Origin: Streptomyces gardneri
GTDB lineage: Bacteria > Actinomycetota > Actinomycetes > Streptomycetales > Streptomycetaceae
NCBI RefSeq assembly: GCF_006539185.1
Contig: NZ_BJMN01000051.1
Span: 1-64,000, forward strand
Direction of reading: 5' to 3'
DNA length: 64,000 nucleotides
Positions within the stretch are counted from its first letter, which is position 1, and each line of letters begins with the position of its first letter. The notes under the pieces are model-generated. The model did no database searches. It was not told the origin of the DNA and saw nothing but the letters and a program-made list of their open reading frames with translations. This document shows positions 42,500 through 51,413 of the stretch, piece after piece. A program made the translations under genes and the position numbers.

Positions 42500-43695
42500 T
42501 TCCGCAGCAGTGTCACCACCGCCGCCCCGCCCAGGCCGATGTTGTGCGCGAGCCCGACCCGCGCCCCCGTGACCTGCCGCGCCCCCGCCTCGCCCCGCAG
42601 CTGCCACACCAGCTCCGTCGCCTGCGCGAGGCCGGTCGCGCCCAACGGGTGGCCCTTGGAGATGAGCCCGCCGGAGGGGTTCACGACCCAGCGTCCGCCG
42701 TACGTGGTGGCGCCGGACTCGACGAGCTTGCCGGAGGCGCCCTCCTCGCACATCCCGAGCGCCTCGTACGTGAGCAGTTCGTTGATCGAGAAGCAGTCGT
42801 GCAGCTCGATGACGTCGACGTCCTCGATGCCGAGCCCCGAGCGCTCGTACACCTGGCGTGCGGCGGCCCGGGACATCGGGCGGCCGACGGCGTCGATGCA
42901 GGAGCCGGAGGCGAAGGACTCGCCGGTGTCGGTGGTCATCGCCTGGGCGGCGATCTCCACCGCCCGCCCCCGCAGCCCGTGCTCCTCGACGAACCGCTCG
43001 GAGACGACGACGGCCGCCGCCGCGCCGTCGGAGGTGGGCGAGCACTGGAGCTTGGTGAGCGGCCGGTGGACTGTCCTGGCGGCGAGGATCTCGTCGACCG
43101 TGTAGACGTCCTGGAACTGGGCGTTGGGGTTGTTCGCCGAGTGCTGGTGGTTCTTGGCTCCGACGGCCGCGAGCTGCACCTCGGTCGTCCCGTACCGCTC
43201 CATGTGCTCGCGGGCCGCGTTGCCGAAGATCTGCGCGGTGGGCGGGGACATCTCGAAGCCGTGGGCGGCGGCCATGATGCCGTAGTGCCGGGCGACCGGC
43301 GAGGTCTTGAAGTCGTTCTCGCCCGCCGATCCGCCGCCGCCGAGCGAGCCCCGGGCCATCTTCTCGAAGCCGAGGGCGAGGACGCAGTCGGCGAGGCCGC
43401 CCTCGACGAACTGGCGGGCGGTCATGAGGGCGGTGGAGCCGGTCGCGCAGTTGTTGTTGAGGTTGTAGACGGGGATGCCGGTCAGGCCCAGTTCGTACAC
43501 GGCCCGCTGGCCCGCCGTGGAGGCCTGGAAGCAGTAGCCGACGGCAGCCTGTTCCACGCTCTCGTACGGGATTCCCGCGTCGGCGAGGGCTGCGGTGCCC
43601 GCCTCCTTCGCCATGTCCCAGTACTGCCAGTCCCGGGTCTCCGGCTTCTCGAACTTGGTCATCCCGACTCCGACGACATACGCCTTCGTGGCCAT
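42493..43695 (-). CDS. SCP-x/Ltp-type thiolase
   Basis: 400 residues. Thiolase fold of the sterol-carrier-protein-x group: nucleophile Cys in NNNCATGSTAL (about 83), ELHDCFSINE with His, and NPSGGLISKGHPLGATG at the C-terminus. Mycobacterial Ltp2-Ltp4 of this group act in sterol side-chain degradation as thiolases or retro-aldolases; the HDCFSINE pattern is that of true SCP-x thiolases. Coupled by a 12-bp gap to the fused acyl-CoA dehydrogenase. No DUF35 partner gene is present. Confidence 0.9.
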   Translation of the reverse strand: MATKAYVVGVGMTKFEKPETRDWQYWDMAKEAGTAALADAGIPYESVEQAAVGYCFQASTAGQRAVYELGLTGIPVYNLNNNCATGSTALMTARQFVEGGLADCVLALGFEKMARGSLGGGGSAGENDFKTSPVARHYGIMAAAHGFEMSPPTAQIFGNAAREHMERYGTTEVQLAAVGAKNHQHSANNPNAQFQDVYTVDEILAARTVHRPLTKLQCSPTSDGAAAAVVVSERFVEEHGLRGRAVEIAAQAMTTDTGESFASGSCIDAVGRPMSRAAARQVYERSGLGIEDVDVIELHDCFSINELLTYEALGMCEEGASGKLVESGATTYGGRWVVNPSGGLISKGHPLGATGLAQATELVWQLRGEAGARQVTGARVGLAHNIGLGGAAVVTLLRKA

Positions 43696-43707
43696 CGCGG
43701 GTCCCCC

Positions 43708-45879
43708 TCAGTCTCTCGGCAGGCCGAGCAGGCGCTCGGCGACGACATTGAGCTGTACTTGCGTGGTACCGCCCGCGATGGTGAGGCATCGGGACATGAG
43801 CATTCCGTGCAGCGCCCGTTCGCCGGGGCCCTCGCGCAAGGCGCCCTCGGCGCCGAGGAGTTCGAGGGTGAGTTCGGCGACCTTCTGCTGGTGGAGGGTC
43901 TGGACGAGCTTGCGTACGCTGGCGCCCGCGCCCGGTTCGAGGCCGGAGACCTGGAGCAGGGTGGTGCGCAGGCCGATGCAGGCGAGGGCGTGCGCCTCGG
44001 CGACGAGGCCCCCGATGCGGGCCCGGACGGAGCTGTCGTGCTGCGCGGCCCGCTCGATGAGGGCTTCGAGGCCGGTGTCGAAGGCGACCTGGTCGGCCAT
44101 GTGGACGCGTTCGTTGCCGAGGGTGTTGCGGGCGACCCGCCAGCCGTCGTCCACCGCGCCGACGACGGCGTCGGCGGGGAGGATCGCGTCGTCGAACCAG
44201 ACCTCGTTGAAGAGGGAGTCCCCGGTGATCTCCTTGAGCGGCCGGATGTCGATGCCGGGGGTGTTCCGCATGTCGACGAGGAAGTAGGTCAGCCCCTTGT
44301 GCTTGGGGGCGGCGGGGTCGGTGCGGGCGAGCAGGATGCCGTGGTGGGCCCACTGGGCGGCGCTCGTCCACACCTTCTGTCCGGTGATCCGCCAGCTGCC
44401 GTCCTCGGTGCGCTCGGCGCGGGTGCGGAGGGAGGCGAGGTCGGAGCCGGCGCCCGGTTCGGAGAAGAGCTGGCACCAGAGCCGCTCGCCGCGCAGGGTC
44501 GGCCCGAGGTGCGTCTCCTGCTGCTGAGGGGTGCCGTAGGCGAGGAGCGAGGGGACGACCCAGGCGCCGATCCCGAGCCCGGGAAGGGCGATCCCGGCCG
44601 CCTCCAACTCCTTCTGCACGGCGAGCTGTCGGAGCGGGTCGGCGCCGAGTCCGTACGGCTCCGGGAGGTGCGGGGCCGCGTAGCCGGTGGGGGCGAGGGC
44701 GCGCCGGGCGGCGGCCGGTTCGAGCCCGACGGCGGGGGCGACGGCCTCGCGGGCCTCCCTCCGGTACGCGTCGGCCTCGGGCGGCAGGTCGAGGCGGAGG
44801 CCGCGCCGGACGCCGTCGGCGGCGTACCGCAGGGCGGCGAGGCGGTGGTGGTCGCCGGCGCCGAGGAGCTGGCGGGCGACGACGGCGCGGCGGAGCAGGA
44901 GGTGGGCGTCGTGCTCCCAGGTGAAGCCGATGCCGCCGAGGATCTGGATGCAGTCCTTGGCGCAGGTGTAGGCGGCGTCGAGGGCGGTGGCGGCGGCGAG
45001 CGCGGCGGTGAGGGAGCGGGCCTCGTCGTCGCCGGCGCGGGCGGCGTCCCAGGTGAGGGCGCGGGCCTGTTCGAGCCGGACGAGCATGTCGGCGCAGAGG
45101 TGTTTGACGCCCTGGAACTGTCCGATGGGCCGCCCGAACTGTTCGCGGGTACGGGCGTGTTCGGCGGCGGTGTCGACGGCGCGGGCGGCGGTTCCGCACG
45201 CGTCGGCGGCGAGGAGGACGGCGGCGAGGTCCCGTACGAGGCCGGAGTCGAGGGCGAGTTCGCGCGCGGCGGGCACGTGTGCGGCGCGGGCGGTGATCTC
45301 GCCGGTGGGCCGGGTCGGGTCGGCGCTCTCGTGGGCCCGGACGGCGAGCCCTTCGGTGTCCGCGACGTCCACGGCGAGCCAGACGGAGCCGTCGGCGGTG
45401 GCCGCCCTGAGGATCACGAGCCCGGCCTGGCCGCCGCCGAGGACGGGGGGCGGGGCGCCGTCGAGGAGCCAGCCGCTCGCGGTGCGGACGGCGGCGAGGC
45501 TGCCCGTGCCCCCGAGGGCGACGGCCGCGATCCGCTCCCCGCCGGCGATCGAGGCGGCCAACTCCCCCTGTCCGGCGCGGTGGAGGACCTCGGCGGCGAG
45601 GACGGAGGGCAGGTAAGGACCGGGCAGCAGCGCCCGGGCGGCCTCCTCCACGACGACGGCGAGGTCTCCGAGACCGCCGCCCCCGCCGCCGTGCTCCTCG
45701 GGGAGATGGAGCCCGAGGAGCCCTTGCGCGACGGCCGCGTCCCAGTAGGCGGGCCGGCCCGCGGCGGCGGCGGGGACGTCCAGGTGTTTGCGGACCTCTT
45801 CGGGAGGTACGGCGCGGGTGAGCCAGCCGCGGACGGATCGGGCGAGCTCCCGCTGTTCGTGCGTGATGGCGATGCCCAT
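43708..45879 (-). CDS. Fused two-domain acyl-CoA dehydrogenase (FadE34-like)
   Basis: 723 residues, two acyl-CoA dehydrogenase domains in one chain (about 1-350 and 370-720). Domain 1 ends with QILGGIGFTWEHDAHLLLRR; domain 2 has QLFSEPGAGSDLASLRTRA and ends LTIAGGTTQVQLNVVAERLL. Mycobacterial sterol side-chain dehydrogenases are heterotetramers of two such chains, and FadE34 (Rv3573c, about 711 residues) is a natural fusion in the KstR regulon; this gene has the same size and layout. ATG at 45879, MGIAITHEQ; a KstR-type box lies 12 bp upstream. Confidence 0.9.
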   Translation of the reverse strand: MGIAITHEQRELARSVRGWLTRAVPPEEVRKHLDVPAAAAGRPAYWDAAVAQGLLGLHLPEEHGGGGGGLGDLAVVVEEAARALLPGPYLPSVLAAEVLHRAGQGELAASIAGGERIAAVALGGTGSLAAVRTASGWLLDGAPPPVLGGGQAGLVILRAATADGSVWLAVDVADTEGLAVRAHESADPTRPTGEITARAAHVPAARELALDSGLVRDLAAVLLAADACGTAARAVDTAAEHARTREQFGRPIGQFQGVKHLCADMLVRLEQARALTWDAARAGDDEARSLTAALAAATALDAAYTCAKDCIQILGGIGFTWEHDAHLLLRRAVVARQLLGAGDHHRLAALRYAADGVRRGLRLDLPPEADAYRREAREAVAPAVGLEPAAARRALAPTGYAAPHLPEPYGLGADPLRQLAVQKELEAAGIALPGLGIGAWVVPSLLAYGTPQQQETHLGPTLRGERLWCQLFSEPGAGSDLASLRTRAERTEDGSWRITGQKVWTSAAQWAHHGILLARTDPAAPKHKGLTYFLVDMRNTPGIDIRPLKEITGDSLFNEVWFDDAILPADAVVGAVDDGWRVARNTLGNERVHMADQVAFDTGLEALIERAAQHDSSVRARIGGLVAEAHALACIGLRTTLLQVSGLEPGAGASVRKLVQTLHQQKVAELTLELLGAEGALREGPGERALHGMLMSRCLTIAGGTTQVQLNVVAERLLGLPRD

Positions 45880-45890
45880 GCGCCGCAGAC

Positions 45891-45904
45891 TAGAACACGT
45901 TCCA
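45891..45904. promoter_or_regulatory. KstR-type operator 2
   Basis: TAGAACACGTTCCA matches TnnAACnnGTTnnA. It is 12 bp upstream of the FadE34-like start codon and overlaps a possible minus-strand -10 (TAGTCT/TTCTAG), so binding would block transcription. Confidence 0.75.
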
Positions 45905-45906
45905 TT

Positions 45907-45921
45907 CTGACGGAAGGTCAG
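45907..45921. promoter_or_regulatory. Shared inverted repeat, copy B
   Basis: CTGACGGAAGGTCAG followed by ATACGG; 5-bp perfect arms CTGAC/GTCAG. It directly abuts KstR-type box 2 and has the same ATAC flank as copy A at 29766. Confidence 0.55.
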
Positions 45922-46037
45922 ATACGGATCGGATCCGGGTGGTCGGGGCGGACCGACGAAATCGCCCGGTGTCGCCGGGACTTCGGTCGCCTGAAAGGAT
46001 GCTTCCGTTTCGCCTGCCTTCGATGACGGGAAGCAAC

Positions 46038-47180
46038 ATGAGCGACAGTCGGCTGAATCGGCGCACTTTCCTTTCCTTGAGCGGCGTGACCGCACTCTCC
46101 GTCGCGGGTATCGGAGCGGGAGCCGGGCCCGCGAGCGCGGCGGACGGTCTGCCGGCGTCCCCGCTGATCAGGGTCGAGGGCAACACGGGCCCGGCCTACT
46201 TCCGCGAGGTGGCCGTGCACGAGGGCACCGTCATCCAGTCCATCGGGTTCGACAACGTCAACCGTCGGCTCTACTACGCCCAGCTCATCGGCGGCGGCCG
46301 TCAGCTGGCGGGGGAGTCGGCGCCCCTCTCCGGTGGCACCCGCGATCTGCACGGCGACCTCGCGATCACCGAGTGGACCCTCGGCGCCGACGCCGCGGAC
46401 GGCGGCGGCACCGGCCGGATCACGGGCTACATGTATCTGCGCGGCTTCGGGCACGGCGTCGGATTCGGCGTCGAGCCGTCCGGCACCAGCACCTACCTGT
46501 GGACCGAGGTCGACGCCGTCCAGGACACCGCGAACGAGACGAGCCGGGGCCGGCGGCTGTGCCGTTTCAAGTTCGCCTCCTCCAGCACGCCGCTGGACGC
46601 CACCAGCACCTCGCTCCAGAAGTTCACCCCCGTACCGGGCAGCGTGAACAACACCGCGAGCATCGACCCGATCAACAACCGGCTGGTGGTCCGGTACAGC
46701 CTGAACGGGATGCACTACCGGATCTACGATCTGGCCAAGGCCCGCGCGGGGGACTTCGGCACTCCGCTGGCGGAGATCGCCGAGCCCGCGATCTCGATCG
46801 ACCGCAACCGCTTCGGCAAGCCGTCGTTCCAGGGATACGCGGTGGCCGGGCAGTACCTGTACATGCTGCACGGCAATTCCTACGGCTACACCCAGGACCA
46901 CGACGACAACCCGTCGACGCCCAAGATCGTCATATCTCCGCCGGGCGAAGGCAACACCCATCTGACCTCGGTCGACCTGAACACCGGGAGCATCGTCACG
47001 ACGTTCCACTCCAAGGCCGGCTACACCCTGCCGTTCCGTGAGCCCGAGGGCCTGGCCATCCAGATCCCCCAGGCGTCCCGACCCGACGTGTTCCGCCTCT
47101 GCATGGGCTTCGCCTCGGGAGAGACACCGGGGCAGCGCGAGGCGTCGGTCTACTACAAGGACTCCCTGATCCAGCTCTGA
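46038..47180 (+). CDS. Tat-exported TagC-like beta-propeller protein
   Basis: 380 residues. Twin-arginine signal NRRTFLSLSGVTALSV, cleaved near residue 35. The mature part begins IRVEGNTGPAYFREV and contains strand repeats (QSIGFDNVNRRLYYAQL, ITEWTLGAD, GRITGYMYLRGFGHG) typical of the teichoic-acid protein C / phage P68 receptor-binding beta-propeller family seen in Streptomyces. Probably binds a wall polymer. The second ATG (46038) is chosen because GGGAAG precedes it; the first (46023) has no ribosome site. Confidence 0.8.
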   Translation: MSDSRLNRRTFLSLSGVTALSVAGIGAGAGPASAADGLPASPLIRVEGNTGPAYFREVAVHEGTVIQSIGFDNVNRRLYYAQLIGGGRQLAGESAPLSGGTRDLHGDLAITEWTLGADAADGGGTGRITGYMYLRGFGHGVGFGVEPSGTSTYLWTEVDAVQDTANETSRGRRLCRFKFASSSTPLDATSTSLQKFTPVPGSVNNTASIDPINNRLVVRYSLNGMHYRIYDLAKARAGDFGTPLAEIAEPAISIDRNRFGKPSFQGYAVAGQYLYMLHGNSYGYTQDHDDNPSTPKIVISPPGEGNTHLTSVDLNTGSIVTTFHSKAGYTLPFREPEGLAIQIPQASRPDVFRLCMGFASGETPGQREASVYYKDSLIQL

Positions 47181-47202
47181 CCCCGCCGGCGCCGCAGCGA
47201 GT

Positions 47203-48216
47203 TCAGGAGCCGGGACCGGCCACGGGACCGCCCCCGGGGCCGAACCGGCGCCGGTACTCCGACGGGGCGAGGCCCGTCTCGCGGCGCATCAGGGCCCGCA
47301 GGTGCGCCGTCGTGCCGAGCCCGCTGCTCCGCGCGACCGCGTCGAGACGCACCTCGCCCCGCTCGATGAGCCGGCAGGCCAGGGCGACCCGCTCCCCCGT
47401 GAGCCAGGCCAGCGGCGTCGTACCCAACTGCGCCCGGAAGCGGCGGTGCAGGGTCGCGGGGCTGACGGCGGCGCGGGCGGCCAGGACGGCGACCGTCAGG
47501 GGCTCGTCGAGGCGCTGCTGCGCCCAGGCCAGGACGGGAGCGAGGGACTCGTCGGGGATCTCGGGCACGGGCCGCTCGACGAACTGCCGCTGCCCGCCGT
47601 CCCGGTGCGCCGCGAAGACGAGGCGCCGGCTGACGGCGTTGGCGATCTCGGCGCCGTGGTCCCGCCGGACGACGTGCAGCCCGAGGTCGAGCGCGGCGGC
47701 GCTGCCGGCGGCGGTGAGGATGTCGCCGTCGTCGACGAACAGCACGTCCTCTTCGAGGATCACGGCAGGGAAGCGCTCCCGGAAGGAGTCCGCCCACTGC
47801 CAGTGCGCGGTGGCCCGCCGTCCGTCCAGCACCCCGGCCTCGGCGAGCGTGAAGGCGCCGCTGCAGAAGCCGACGAGGCGCGCGCCGCGCGCGTGCGCCC
47901 GCCGGACGGCGGCGAGCACGGCCGGGCGGCGCGGCACCTCGACGTCCGGGCGATTGGGGACGATCACGGTGTCCGCCACCTCGGTCGCCTCCAGGCCGGC
48001 GACGCCGGAGAGGGTGAAGAAGCCGTCCCTCATGAGGGTGTCCGGCTCGGGCGAGCAGAGACGGAAGTCGTACAGCTCACGACCGAGTTCGGGGCGTCGC
48101 AGGCCGAAGAGCTCGGTGGCGCAGCCGAGCTCGAAGGGGTTCGAGTTGGCGTCGACGATCACGACGACCCGGTGGAGACCGTCGGCGGAGGCTCCCCGCG
48201 GGGATGCGTACGGCAT
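47203..48216 (-). CDS. GlxA-type AraC regulator (DJ-1/PfpI + AraC HTH)
   Basis: 337 residues. Amidotransferase-like sensor domain (about 14-180) with the nucleophile-elbow sequence GFCSGAFTLAEAG, then a C-terminal AraC/XylS double HTH (about 230-325: AARAAVSPATLHRRFRAQL and VARSSGLGTTAHLRALM). Likely transcription activator; the Cys of the sensor may or may not be active. ATG at 48216 with GAGGGAT upstream rather than a GTG 39 nt before. Confidence 0.92.
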   Translation of the reverse strand: MPYASPRGASADGLHRVVVIVDANSNPFELGCATELFGLRRPELGRELYDFRLCSPEPDTLMRDGFFTLSGVAGLEATEVADTVIVPNRPDVEVPRRPAVLAAVRRAHARGARLVGFCSGAFTLAEAGVLDGRRATAHWQWADSFRERFPAVILEEDVLFVDDGDILTAAGSAAALDLGLHVVRRDHGAEIANAVSRRLVFAAHRDGGQRQFVERPVPEIPDESLAPVLAWAQQRLDEPLTVAVLAARAAVSPATLHRRFRAQLGTTPLAWLTGERVALACRLIERGEVRLDAVARSSGLGTTAHLRALMRRETGLAPSEYRRRFGPGGGPVAGPGS

Positions 48217-48254
48217 GGGCGATCCCTCGCACTCGCCCGGATGACCGGCGGCCA

Positions 48255-48584
48255 CTAGTTGATCTTGAGGAGCTCCACGTCGAAGACGAGCGTGGCCTTG
48301 GGCGGAATCACGCCCGGTACACCCATGTCGCCGTAGCCGTAGTCGGAGGTGATCGTCAGCGTGGCACGCTCGCCCAGCGACATCTGGGGGACGCCCTCGT
48401 CCCAGCCCTGGATGAGCTGGCCGACACCGATCTGGCTGACGAACGGCTCACCCCGGTCCCGGGACGAGTCGAACTTCTTCCCGTTCTTCGCCAGCGTGCC
48501 CGTGTAGTGCATCGTCACCACGTCGCCGGGCTCGGGGAAGTTCTCGCCGTCCCCGGCCTCGATGACTTCTCGCGTGACTCCCAT
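48255..48584 (-). CDS. FKBP-type peptidyl-prolyl cis-trans isomerase
   Basis: 109 residues, a single cytosolic FKBP domain without signal peptide. Active-site features: VTMHYTGTL, KFDSSRDRGEPF, VGQLIQGWDEGV (Trp floor of the pocket), YGYGDMGVPGVIPP and LVFDVELLKI. Accelerates proline isomerisation in folding. ATG with AGAGGAA site; the 136 bp to the cupin gene carry divergent promoters. Confidence 0.97.
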   Translation of the reverse strand: MGVTREVIEAGDGENFPEPGDVVTMHYTGTLAKNGKKFDSSRDRGEPFVSQIGVGQLIQGWDEGVPQMSLGERATLTITSDYGYGDMGVPGVIPPKATLVFDVELLKIN

Positions 48585-48720
48585 GGTGTTCCTCTTCTCG
48601 GCTGTGCGCGGTCATGGCGGATATGTAGCGATGGCGACGATACGTACCTGCGAGGATTCTTGCGACCTGTGCGATTCCTGGCACTCACGCGGCCCGCACT
48701 CCACCGGCGACGATCACCGT

Positions 48721-49122
48721 ATGAGCAAAGGCAACGATCCCCTCGCCCTCGACCGGGCCCTGGCCTCCTTCGACGACCTGTGGAGCCCCCGCATCGTGAC
48801 GCACGTCAACGACTACGACGTCCGCGTCGCCAAGGTCGCGGGCGAGCACGTCTGGCACGCCCACGACCACACCGACGAGTTCTTCCTCGTCCTCGACGGC
48901 GAGCTGCACCTCGCCCTGCGCGAGCCGACGGGGGAACGCACGGTCCGGCTCCCCCGGGGCTCGGTCTTCACCGTCCCGCGCGGCACGGAGCACAAGCCGT
49001 ACGCCCCCGCCGGCGCGGCCATCCTCATGTTCGAACCCACGGGGACCTCGACGGTCGGCGACCGCCACGACGACCTTCCGGGACACGTCGACGCGACGAC
49101 AGGGCACGCGCTCGACGCCTGA
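48721..49122 (+). CDS. Cupin-domain protein
   Basis: 133 residues, one cupin barrel. HAHDHTDEFFLVLDGEL is cupin motif 1 with three His and Glu metal ligands, and PRGTEHKPYAP is motif 2 with the last His. Likely binds a divalent metal; ligand unknown. No ribosome site precedes the ATG, and the start is probably leaderless. Confidence 0.88.
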   Translation: MSKGNDPLALDRALASFDDLWSPRIVTHVNDYDVRVAKVAGEHVWHAHDHTDEFFLVLDGELHLALREPTGERTVRLPRGSVFTVPRGTEHKPYAPAGAAILMFEPTGTSTVGDRHDDLPGHVDATTGHALDA

Positions 49123-49140
49123 CTCCCGGAGGCCGCTCGG

Positions 49141-50139
49141 CTACTTCTCCCAGGCCGCGGCACCGCGCAGGAGATGGTGGTCGGACAGCCCCGACGTGCA
49201 GGGCAGGGCGTCGCCCTGCACGGTCTTGAACCACTCGTAGCTCAGGAAGAGGTAGTCGATCTTGCTGTTCTCGGTCGTGTGCGCCGAGCAGGCCGTGCTG
49301 GCGGTCTCCTCACCGCTGCGGCAGCGGACCGCCGTCTCGGGGCAGTCGACGCTCACCGTGAACTCCTCCTTGTCGTTCTCGTCGACCTCCTGGAACCGGC
49401 CGGTCGAACCCGTCCCGTGGTTGTAGAGGGCGTTCATGTCGGCGTGCTCGGGCAGCTGGTTGAAGTCTCCCGCGAGGACGGCGGGCTCGCCGTCCTGCCG
49501 GGCGGCCTCGACGAGCTCGGCCACCTTGGGCACCTGGAGAGCCGTGGTCGCGTCGTGGAAGTCGATGTGGGTGTTGCAGGCGCGGGCCGTCCGGCCGTCC
49601 AGGGCCGTCTGGGCACACAGGAGGATGCGGTCCTCCGTCGGGGCCGTGGGCACCTCGGGGAGGAACGTCACGGTCCGGGTGCCGGGGACGACCGAGCCCT
49701 GGCCCTTCGAGAAGATCGCGAGCCCGAAGCGACGGTCGACCGGGTCCCACTGGTCACAGCCGGAGGCGGAGGCCAGCGACGACCCCCACACCGTGTCGTA
49801 GGAAGCCTTTCCGGCGCGCTGGGCCGGGGCCAGGGCGTCACGGATCAGCTTCCACTGGCCGTAACAGAGCTCCTGGAGCATGACCAGGTCGGAGTCCCAG
49901 GTGTCGACCTCCGCGACGAGACCGGACACCCACGCGGCCTTGACCGCCGTCTTCTCGGCCTCCGTCCCCGTCCCCACCGGGAGGGGGCACTTCGCCCCGC
50001 ACACGTTGTACGAGATGAAGCGCAGCGGCTTCGCGGTCTCCGGGGTGACCTCGTCGGCCTGGGCGGACCCCGTCCCGGCGGTGAGCAGCAGACCTATCGA
50101 GAAGAGCGCGGCGAGCAGCGCTCTGAACGACGCGCGCAT
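49141..50139 (-). CDS. Secreted endonuclease/exonuclease/phosphatase family protein
   Basis: 332 residues with a Sec signal peptide (LLAALFSIGLLLTAGTGSAQA). EEP fold motifs in order: ISYNVCG, LQELCYGQW (catalytic Glu), CNTHIDFHD, LAGDFNQLP, SKIDYLFLS, LSDHHLL. Six cysteines suggest disulfides. Could be an extracellular DNase or phosphodiesterase; DNase I-like and sphingomyelinase-like members share these motifs. ATG at 50139 has AAGGA 7 nt upstream. Confidence 0.9.
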   Translation of the reverse strand: MRASFRALLAALFSIGLLLTAGTGSAQADEVTPETAKPLRFISYNVCGAKCPLPVGTGTEAEKTAVKAAWVSGLVAEVDTWDSDLVMLQELCYGQWKLIRDALAPAQRAGKASYDTVWGSSLASASGCDQWDPVDRRFGLAIFSKGQGSVVPGTRTVTFLPEVPTAPTEDRILLCAQTALDGRTARACNTHIDFHDATTALQVPKVAELVEAARQDGEPAVLAGDFNQLPEHADMNALYNHGTGSTGRFQEVDENDKEEFTVSVDCPETAVRCRSGEETASTACSAHTTENSKIDYLFLSYEWFKTVQGDALPCTSGLSDHHLLRGAAAWEK

Positions 50140-50273
50140 GGGCACGTCCTTTCATGATCGGCAACGGACGGCGCATCCTCGCACGGCCGCCCGCGTCCCG
50201 GGGCGCTGTCAGTGGGGCCTGTCACGATGCCCACAGCACGCGAAAGAACGCGAACAGAGGGAATGAACACACC

Positions 50274-50717
50274 ATGGGCACCTGGGACATCGGACCTTTC
50301 GACAGCGACACCGCCGCGGACTTCTCGTACCGCGTGGACGAGGCCCCGGCGGAAAAGCGCGCGGAGGTGCTGCGCGAGGCCTTCCAGGAGGTGACCTCGA
50401 CCGGCGACGACGAATTCCTGGACTCGTACTTCGCGGTGAAGGCCGTCGCCTCGGCGGCGCTGGTCGCCGCGCAGTGCCCGGGCGGCGACCCGGTCACGAC
50501 CGCGTACGGCCCGAAGCAGCCCCTTCCCGAACTCCCGGTGGAACTCCGCCCGCTGGCCGTCGCCGCCCTCGACCGCGTACTCGGCCCGGAGTCGGAGCTC
50601 CTGGAGCTGTGGGAGGAGTCGGACGGCGAGGAATGGAAGGCGGGCATACGGAAGCTCCGGGCGGTCCTGGACGGAGCGAACACGGGGTCGGACTCGTCAG
50701 TCGGTGAGCCGAGGTGA
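50274..50717 (+). CDS. DUF4259 family protein
   Basis: 147 residues. Opens MGTWDIGPFDSDTAADF, the DUF4259 signature. Small acidic cytosolic protein of unknown function. Start fixed by that signature; AGAGGGA lies 11 nt upstream. The last 21 bp overlap the convergent hypothetical gene. Confidence 0.88.
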   Translation: MGTWDIGPFDSDTAADFSYRVDEAPAEKRAEVLREAFQEVTSTGDDEFLDSYFAVKAVASAALVAAQCPGGDPVTTAYGPKQPLPELPVELRPLAVAALDRVLGPESELLELWEESDGEEWKAGIRKLRAVLDGANTGSDSSVGEPR

Positions 50718-50960
50718 GAGCAGGGCGGAGAACTCCTGGTCGGAAATCTGGACGCCTCCCCCGCCGAACCGCTCCCACGCCTGCGCCCGCTGAAGAACGT
50801 GAATCGGCACATCAAACGCCATACGGAATACGGCGATGAAAGAAATGACGCCGAACGCCGGACCCAACTTGGCCATGGAAAGCAAGGCCAACTCCACTGC
50901 GCCCTTGCCTTCCGCGTGAGCCACCCTCAGCTCGTCGGCCACCTTTGCCAGATCACTCAC
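50697..50960 (-). CDS. Small hypothetical protein with one hydrophobic segment
   Basis: 87 residues from GTG 50960. Helix-rich start (SDLAKVADELRVAHAEGKGA), a hydrophobic segment (GPAFGVISFIAVFRMAF, about 35-51), and a soluble tail. Function not recognised. Overlaps the upstream membrane-protein gene by 8 nt (GTGAGTGA), suggesting a real fourth gene of the XRE/DUF397 operon. Confidence 0.6.
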   Translation of the reverse strand: MSDLAKVADELRVAHAEGKGAVELALLSMAKLGPAFGVISFIAVFRMAFDVPIHVLQRAQAWERFGGGGVQISDQEFSALLSPRLTD

Positions 50961-51411
50961 CCTGCACCTGGCCTCCCGCTCCATCCTGCGCGGCAGGCCG
51001 GCGCAGGGCGAGGACGATGCTCGTGACGGTGGCGCCGACGGCGGTGACCGCGAGGACGAGGAGCCCGGGGTTGACCCACGGCGGGACGACCTCCTCGCCG
51101 TGGCACACCAGGCTCACGGGCAGCGCGCTGCTGGAGTCGGGGACGACCATCGCCCCCGCGTTGAACCAGCACGCGTCCTCGGGCTGGAGGAACGGCAGAT
51201 ACGACAGCCCGTACAGGTGCAGCGCGCCACCGGCGAGGTAGGCGAGCCCGGCGGTCCAGGCGGCCTTCCTGACGGGTGTGCGGCGGGCGCGGGGCAGCTG
51301 GGGCTCGGGCAGCGCGTCGCCCCGCCGGGCCCGGACCAGCCCGACGTAGGTGATCCCCGCCCAGGCCGGCAGGCCGATGGCGAGGATCATCGTCCCTATG
51401 AGGGTCGCCAC
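50953..51411 (-). CDS. Small membrane protein
   Basis: 152 residues, three hydrophobic helices (about 2-24, 50-72, 113-135). Two cysteines in the loop between helices 2 and 3 (DACWF, LVCHGEE) probably face outward. Function unknown. GTG start 2 bp after the DUF397 stop, so same operon. Confidence 0.7.
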   Translation of the reverse strand: MATLIGTMILAIGLPAWAGITYVGLVRARRGDALPEPQLPRARRTPVRKAAWTAGLAYLAGGALHLYGLSYLPFLQPEDACWFNAGAMVVPDSSSALPVSLVCHGEEVVPPWVNPGLLVLAVTAVGATVTSIVLALRRPAAQDGAGGQVQGE

Positions 51412-51413
51412 GG

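Noticed and set aside
42349..46026. Very long open frame on the plus strand opposite the thiolase and fused dehydrogenase (similar ones opposite the PKS genes at 1192-3102 and 8504-12217)
   Set aside because: These frames mirror the G/C third-position bias of genuine minus-strand genes; the products are Gly/Arg/Glu-rich without domains or ribosome sites.
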